DNA of 64,000 nt from Hirsutella rhossiliensis (taxonomy: Eukaryota > Ascomycota > Sordariomycetes > Hypocreales > Ophiocordycipitaceae). Positions 58,101 through 64,000 of the stretch are shown here, in pieces (within the stretch, counting starts at the first letter, position 1; each line of letters starts with the position of its first letter). The position numbers were made by a program, and so were the translations under genes. The notes under the pieces are model-generated. The model was given only the letters and a program-made list of their open reading frames with translations, did no database searches and was not told the origin of the DNA. The stretch lies in the NCBI RefSeq assembly GCF_020360975.1, contig NW_025408671.1, positions 248,001 to 312,000 of the forward strand, read 5' to 3'.

Positions 58101-59800
58101 ACTTACTTAGGTAGGTCTATAAGAAATAAGGGAAAACCATCCCTAAAAAGGCGTTTATAAAAAACATTGCCTTAATAAAGCTTTATTAATCCCTAGAGAC
58201 GTCGGTCTAGTCGACCTAAATTTCCTTATATAGCTAGTCCGGCTATAAAGGGGTTCGTTTAGAAATTCGTCTCTTAGTCTTTCCTTAGCTATAGTATTCG
58301 TATTTAACGGTCTTTAGGCCCCTTATTCGTACGCCCTATTATTAGCTAAGCTTATATAAAGCTAGGGGGCCTAGGTAACTAAGTCGTACGTACTAAAGAA
58401 GTCTATCTCCTTAGGCAACTAGAAGAAGGTCCTTTATAGTAGACCTATTCCTCTTAGTAGGGAAAGCTAACTTCTTAAAAGGTTCCTTCCTAAGAATAGG
58501 TCGGAATTTAAGAATAAATTAACCGAACTTTTCCTCGATAAGCTTAATAGTCTAATTCTTCTAAACTAGCCTTATAGGCTTAGACGTTATATTCTAGAAG
58601 ATTCCTTCCTCTTAAAAAAGGCAGAAGGAAATTAAGCTTATTAAAAATCAAGGGTAAAAAGCTACCCTTTTTCGTCGAAGAATTCGTATAGACCTATTAA
58701 GTAATTTTATCGTAAAATTCACCCTTCTATATCCCTCTATCTATATAGTTAATTCCCTAGTAATAAGGTATTCTCTTTATACCTTCTTAAAGGACTAGAA
58801 TCGAGAAAGTATATTATAGATATCGAGGGAAGTACTAGAGTTAAGGATAGCTGATTTTCGTAGGGGATAATCGGAAGGCTCTAACGGTTAGTTTTAGCCT
58901 TATTAATCTATAGGGAAGATAAAGGCCGGATTTACTATACTAACGATTTTTCCTTAAATTTATAGCTTAAATAAAGGTAGCAGCATTAGTTACTATTTCT
59001 TAGTAACTTAAATCTCGTCTATCTTCTTCTATAACGAGGGGTCCTCCTTAAGAGACTATTATATTATTTCTTATAGCCTCTTTAAAAGGTTAAATCCTTT
59101 AAGTTAGTTTTCTTCGAAGACCTATTAGTATTATAATAACCGATAGCCTAGTAATTTATAGGCTAAGCAGCCGTTTCGTTTAGTCTTTCGTTTCTTTAAG
59201 GAATCCTTATCCCGATCTAAAAGGTTTACTTAAAAACCCCTTCTTTTTACCCCTTATTACTAATTTTAATAAAGAGGTTCGATTTTAACTAGTTCCTTAA
59301 TTTTTCGACTAATAAACTAAACGGTCTATTAAGGGACTAGTTAGGCCGGTCTAACTAATAAGACCGGGGCCGGGCCTAAGGTAAGAAGCAGAGCTAGGGC
59401 CGGGCCTAGGGCAGCCGTTAAAGACAGTATTAATACTCTTAAGGGAGGAGGAGCTAGAGGGGCAATAGCTATAGTAGTAGTAGTAGGAACTATAGTAATA
59501 AGGGCTATAGTAGCTATAGGGGTAGTAGGTCGAGCCGTCTAGGTTAAGTGCTAGCTATAAAGGAATAAGACTACTTACTATTATACTTTAGTAGCCTCTT
59601 TATTTAGTTCCTAGCTAGCTTCTTAAAAGATAGTTAAGTAACTATTATTAATAGGCTTTATTAATAGAGATATATCCTATAGCTACTAGCTAGAAAGAGC
59701 TTTTATAAGGAAGTATTAGTTAGCTTCCTTAAGGATTTCTTCCTACTTAGCTAGCTATGTTAAAGCTAGTAAGTTCTTAGTAGAAAAGGCTCCTAGGTAT
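55200..59800 (-). pseudogene. gag-pol remnant of the decayed copia-2 relative
   Basis: It reads on the minus strand in copia order. RNase H lies at about 55400-55700. Reverse transcriptase lies around 56100-56800 with a catalytic YIDD at 56360-56371, whose GAC and GAT codons contain no TpG and so were not RIP targets. Integrase lies near 57900-58400, and the gag Pro/Ala-rich linker near 59390-59530. Stops are frequent throughout. Alignment to copia-2 (23000-27200) supports each block. Confidence 0.85.
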
Positions 59801-59814
59801 ACCGTATAGATCTA

Positions 59815-60015
59815 TAAGGAAACACGTATTATAGTACGATTAGTTAGGTAGCAGAGATAGCTAGAGGTACTACGCTATATATATTACGTTCTCCTTATCG
59901 TAAGACTAAAGCTTATAAGGGAATACGTATTACGGTACGATTAGTTAGGTAGTAAAGATAGCTAGAAGTACTACGCTATATATATTACGTCCTCCTTATT
60001 ATAAGACTAAAGCTT
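59815..60015 (+). repeat. Tandem repeat, two units of about 100 bp
   Basis: ATAAGG(A/G)AA(C/T)ACGTATTA...CTAAAGCTT occurs at 59815-59915 and again at 59916-60015, differing mainly by transitions. It begins exactly where the copia-2 relative breaks off, so it may belong to the neighbouring element. Confidence 0.8.
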
Positions 60016-62135
60016 ATAAGAAGAGGGATTTTTTCCTCTTTAGTTAAAGTAGCGAGAGGTCTATAATATATAAGTAGGGTAGGTATAATTCCCTACTAAT
60101 ACCCTACCGATATATTAGTACTACGTACCTAAGTACTTTACTAGCCTATACCTCTTAGTAGCGCTCTTATAATTATCTCCCCTTTTATATAGACGTCTTA
60201 GCTATATCTTTAATATATATTACTTTCGCTATACTATATATATTCGGTTAAAAAGAGAGGTAGTTTTAGTTATATATCGCGCGTATATACCTATATAAGT
60301 ATATATTAGTCTATACTCTATAACGTTAATAGTTATTATACTAACGGTTACTACTAAGTAACTATTACGGTTTCGCTTATATATTAGCTATATAACTATA
60401 ATATAAAGAGCGTATATATATATCTCTTACTTTTTTTATTTTATTTTATTTTTTAACTCTTCCGCTTATAATTATTATAGAGTTTTACGCCCTTTTTTAT
60501 TAATCCCTTATACCTTTTTATATTACTTTTTATTAATAATTTATTAATAATAATACCTTTTATATTAAAGAAGATAAAGAACTATAACGCTAATTTCCTA
60601 CGCTATATATAGGAGTAGGTAGTAGCGGGTTCGCCCTTAAAGTATAAGCGATTAGCCTAAAAGTCTTATAGCGACGCTAGTTCCCCCTTAGCGAAGAAAG
60701 CTAAGAAAGGTATAGGGGAATCCTAGTCCTAAGAGACTTCTAGTCTAGGACCTAACGTTAGCGAGGGTTATACTCTTATTACCCTACTAAATACCTTAAC
60801 TCTAACTATTAATAATCCTACCTCTATAAGCTAGGAAACTTATAAGTTTATTACCCTTATTAGCGATATTAATACTAGTAAGGAGATCGTACTTAGGCGC
60901 TCTTAAGTAAGTGCCGATAACCTAGCTACTCTATTTTAATAGGGCGGCTCTAGCTAATAAGAGATTATTACCTAGGCCGCTCCTTAAAATAAGTAGGCTA
61001 ATATTAATAACGAGGCTTAGCTAAATAAGGGCTAAGACTATCCTAATACTTAGCCGAATAAGGGCTAAGATAACGATAATAGTAATAATAGAGATAGCCG
61101 TGATCTAACTCCTCCTACTAACGAACTTAAGAAGGGCGGTGCTAGAGATAAGGGCACCTAGGCGGTAGTATAAAGCGGTCGCGCTTTTATAAAGAAGCGT
61201 ACTTAATCTAAGGCTAAAGCCCGCTTAGTTAGGGCCTATAAAGTTATCCCTTATAAGCTCTAGTATATATATTATTTTAGGATAGTTATTAAGGAGTATA
61301 GTATAACTAAGCCTAAGCTTATCTAAGTGCTCTTAATTAGCTATATTTTCTTAGGGGTTTCCTTAACGCGCTATAAGTAGTGCTATAGATATACCGCGAC
61401 CTATAACTAAGTAAGTTTCCCTTTAACTTTAAATATTATAATTAATAAGCTAATCTTTCTTAAGGCCGCTACTCTTATATTTAGTAACTAGGTAAATATA
61501 GTCGCTATCGTTAAGTACCTACGCGAGCTTAATAAGCTAAAGACCGGTAACGAGGATACTAAGAACGATAGCTTAGATATAGGCGTACTTATTTTTAAGG
61601 AAGCTAATCGGCGCCGTCTTACTATTATAGTATATTATTTAGCCGAGGCTTTTAATACCGCTAAGACGGCCTATCGTAAGTCCTTTAGGACTATAGGTAT
61701 ATAAAAGTCTACTATCGTAAGTTTTATTTAACCCTTTTATTAGCGACCGCCTAACGATATACTAGGTTAAGCGTGCCGACTACTATACGCTAATTAATAA
61801 GCGCCGCGAGCTTATTATTTACCTTAACCCCGCGCCTTTATTTAATATCGCCTATATAAGCCCGGAGTACTAGGCCTAGGAATCTTAGTTAAAACTCTGC
61901 CTTATTAACGGCGATATAGGCTATACTTTATAGTAATATACCTTACTATTTACTAAGGCTAAGGTAAGTACTATACTAATAGAGATAGGTTTCGATATAG
62001 AGGATAAGGAAGGAGCAGAGGATAGGGTAGTTCCGGTATTTTTAAAGGTATTTAGTATAGCGGAAGGGGCGTCTTAATTAGTTCCCGCTATACTAGTAAA
62101 GAAGAAGGGTAGTTAGAAGTAATAGATAGGTCTTA
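60016..62135 (+). pseudogene. Unidentified transposon ORF, RIP-decayed
   Basis: From about 60640 to 62125 the plus strand reads as one long protein-like frame interrupted only by RIP-type stops. It has a Ser/Asn-rich N-terminal half with a repeated NKG-x-D segment near 61020-61080, then a basic region (KKRT...KAKARLVRAYKV) near 61190-61250 and a helical C-terminal half. It resembles a gag or ORF1 protein, but I cannot assign the family. 60016-60600 looks like its AT-rich 5' region. Confidence 0.4.
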
Positions 62136-62399
62136 TCTTTCTTTTATTTAGCTATAACTATCTTTCTCTCCTTTATTATTAAGGTCTTAGTAGAGTTATA
62201 GTTTAGTTTTATTTTCCTTAATAATATTTTATAGGTAGTATAAATAGTTTTCCCTTATTCTCTTATTTTACTATTTTATATATAGTTATAAGATATTTAG
62301 GCGTACTAATACGTTAACGAGTTAATAGCGATTTAATAGGGATTTATTACTAATTTAATAGCGTCTCCCTATATTAATAGGTTTCCTTACCTTACTTAG
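62136..62399. other. AT-rich sequence between two opposed transposon remnants
   Basis: Short RIP-affected stretch between the plus-strand ORF ending near 62125 and the minus-strand Gypsy ending near 62400. No feature seen; it may contain the 3' ends of one or both elements. Confidence 0.4.
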
Positions 62400-64000
62400 T
62401 CTTACGCCTCTTTTTCCTAGTTAAGCGAGTAGTATATTCTTTAATAAGGTCTTAGCTATTCGCTATATCTTTAGTATCGACGTATTAGTTATACTTAGCT
62501 AGCTATCCTTTCTATTTAATAAGGAAAAAGGTATTGCCCTTAGATCTCTTTTAGTCTTTAATCTCTTAGACTTCTTATTTACCTTTATTATCCTCTAAGT
62601 CTAGTATTAGTAGGGTTTCGCTATCTTTATAGGTGCCTTTTTGCTCCTTTTATAGCTCGAAGAGACTAATATAGAAAACGTTATAGAGGTATAAGTACTT
62701 CTTAGGGAGTATAAGACGATATACTTACTTTCTAATAGCTTATAGGACCTAAAACGGTTTAATATACTTAGGTAAGAGTTTTCTTTTTTTATCCTTAAGG
62801 CGTAAATTCTTTATTAATAATACTATAAGGTCTCTTACTTTTAGTATAAGCGGTTAGTGCCTTAAATCGTAGTATTTCGCTTATAATTTAATAGCCTTTC
62901 TTTAGTATTCCTTAAGCCTCTTTTATAGCTCTTATAGCCTAGTAACTCTTACTCTTACTTTAGGTACCCCCCTTTAAATAATATCGTCCTTAATATTAAT
63001 ATAGAAGTTTAGTTAATAACCTATTAACGCTTTATTAGGTAATAACCTAGTTATTACGTTCTTTATATTATTATATATAAATTAAGTAATATATAAGAGT
63101 AATACTTAGTTAGTTTATTCCGAGTTAGTAAAGTATCTTAAGTAGTACTATATAGCTTAGTTTATTTATTCTATTTACTTATTAGTTTATAAGTAAAATA
63201 CTATTAATAGCCTACGTTTTACTTATAAGATAAAATAAAGATCTAACTAGAACTTACTTATAAATAGGGACCTTTTATCTAAGATAATGCTTTTTAGAGG
63301 TCTATATACTAATTTAACTTAGTAATAGAATAATTTTACTAGCTCTAGAGCTATTATTATCTTAAAGATAGGAAAGAAAAAGCAATACTTAGTATATTAG
63401 TCTACGATTACTAAGATCGTATTAACGTCTTATCTATTATACTATACTTTAAGTAGACCTATAGTAAAGTCTATTAATAATTCTTCCTATAGTTATATAG
63501 GATATAGTAACGATTATATAGTACTATAAGGGCGATGCCTCTTAAATACTATACCTTAATATACTAGGTATAACTAGATATATTTATTTATAACTTTTAT
63601 TATTTTATCCTAGTAGAAGTTCCTTACTAATAGTTTGCTAATATATCGGGAGCTAAAGTATCCTATTAATAGATCGTTATAGAAGAGCTATATTAGCTCT
63701 TACTATAAGGCTACCTTTAAAGGCATTATAATATAACCCTTCTATAGTAGTAGTCTATCTAAGCGTACTAACTAAAAACCCTTCCCTTTTAAGAAGTCTT
63801 TAGTCTCCTTTAGCTTACTAATCGCTATATTAACTAACTAAGTACGTTTTAGTAACTCTAGTAACGGTTCTAGAACTTCTACTATATAAACCTTTATATA
63901 GTAAGCCGCTTTTTTAGCGGTCTTCCTTAAGAGTAAATATTTATAACTAGCTCTCTCTTTAGCTTAATCGGCTAATTATTTAAGTCTTACGCTTAAATTA
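62400..64000 (-). pseudogene. Ty3/Gypsy (chromovirus) pol 3' part: integrase core and chromodomain
   Basis: At 62990-63330 the minus strand follows the Gypsy integrase core closely: (S)D-R-x-P-L-F-I-S-K-F-W, then L-(S/L)-x-x-F-H-P-Q-T-D-x-Q-x-E-R-x-N-Q with Gln turned to stop and His to Tyr, then YLRYF. At 62437-62570 lies a chromodomain: EIKD, then T-F-F-L-I-K-W-K-G and a TKD-x-A tail. The chromodomain directs integration into silent chromatin. The element continues past the window end. It differs from Gypsy-1 in detail, so it is a second family or a diverged copy. Confidence 0.85.

Larger units (their letters stand above)
54533..59812 (-). mobile_element. Decayed copia-2-family retrotransposon, 5'-truncated
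   Basis: The left (3') LTR at 54533-55019 is 487 bp, and the internal region follows copia-2 in reverse from pol to gag. Alignment ends at about 59812, matching copia-2 position ~22750, so the first part of gag and the 5' LTR are missing. RIP is much heavier than in copia-2, giving a useful before/after pair. It is inserted in an LTR-C copy. Confidence 0.88.

Overview
This window comes from a filamentous ascomycete (Pezizomycotina; a Sordariomycete is plausible, but genus cannot be told from the sequence). Three things point there: short GT..AG introns with CTAAT/CTGAC-type branch sites, a relic of a fungal NB-ARC gene, and very strong repeat-induced point mutation (RIP). About 55 kb of the 64 kb is transposon sequence in which CpA and its complement TpG have been almost entirely turned into TpA, while CpG survives. 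The RIP-affected sequence is therefore AT-rich and full of TAG/TAA stops, and almost no long open frames remain.

Layout. 1-2110 is GC-normal and contains no gene I can support. 2111-2940 is a transition. 2941-44032 is a nested transposon island: LINE (Tad-like) copies A, B and C; a repeated TA-ended element (R3); an element with long terminal inverted repeats and a 9-bp target duplication (11356-16132); and one large Ty3/Gypsy element (about 21626-42771, minus strand). The Gypsy was itself invaded by a young Ty1/copia (copia-2, 21691-27967), an older Ty1/copia (copia-1, 31428-37683) and a 697-bp solo LTR (40461-41157). 44033-50424 is a GC-normal gene islet with a secreted cysteine-rich protein (44556-45794, minus), a small secreted Arg/Glu-rich protein built from repeated exon-intron units (47203-47895, plus), an NB-ARC relic (about 48135-48335) and a weak open frame. 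50425-64000 returns to RIP-saturated transposons: two R3 copies, a 397-bp TRIM-type mini-retrotransposon (52363-52759), a decayed 5'-truncated copia-2 relative (54533-59812, minus), an unidentified transposon ORF (plus) and a Ty3/Gypsy end with integrase and chromodomain (minus).

Both host genes that can be read encode secreted proteins, and both lie within a few kilobases of RIP-saturated repeats. That is the usual setting of fast-evolving effector-like genes. The insertions can be ordered by nesting: LINE and Gypsy first, then copia-1, with copia-2 and the 697-bp LTR apparently last because they keep the most CpA/TpG. Copia-1, copia-2 and the TRIM share a primer-binding site that resembles the complement of the initiator tRNA-Met anticodon arm. 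The TRIM also shares the polypurine tract of copia-2, so it was probably mobilised by a copia-2-like element.
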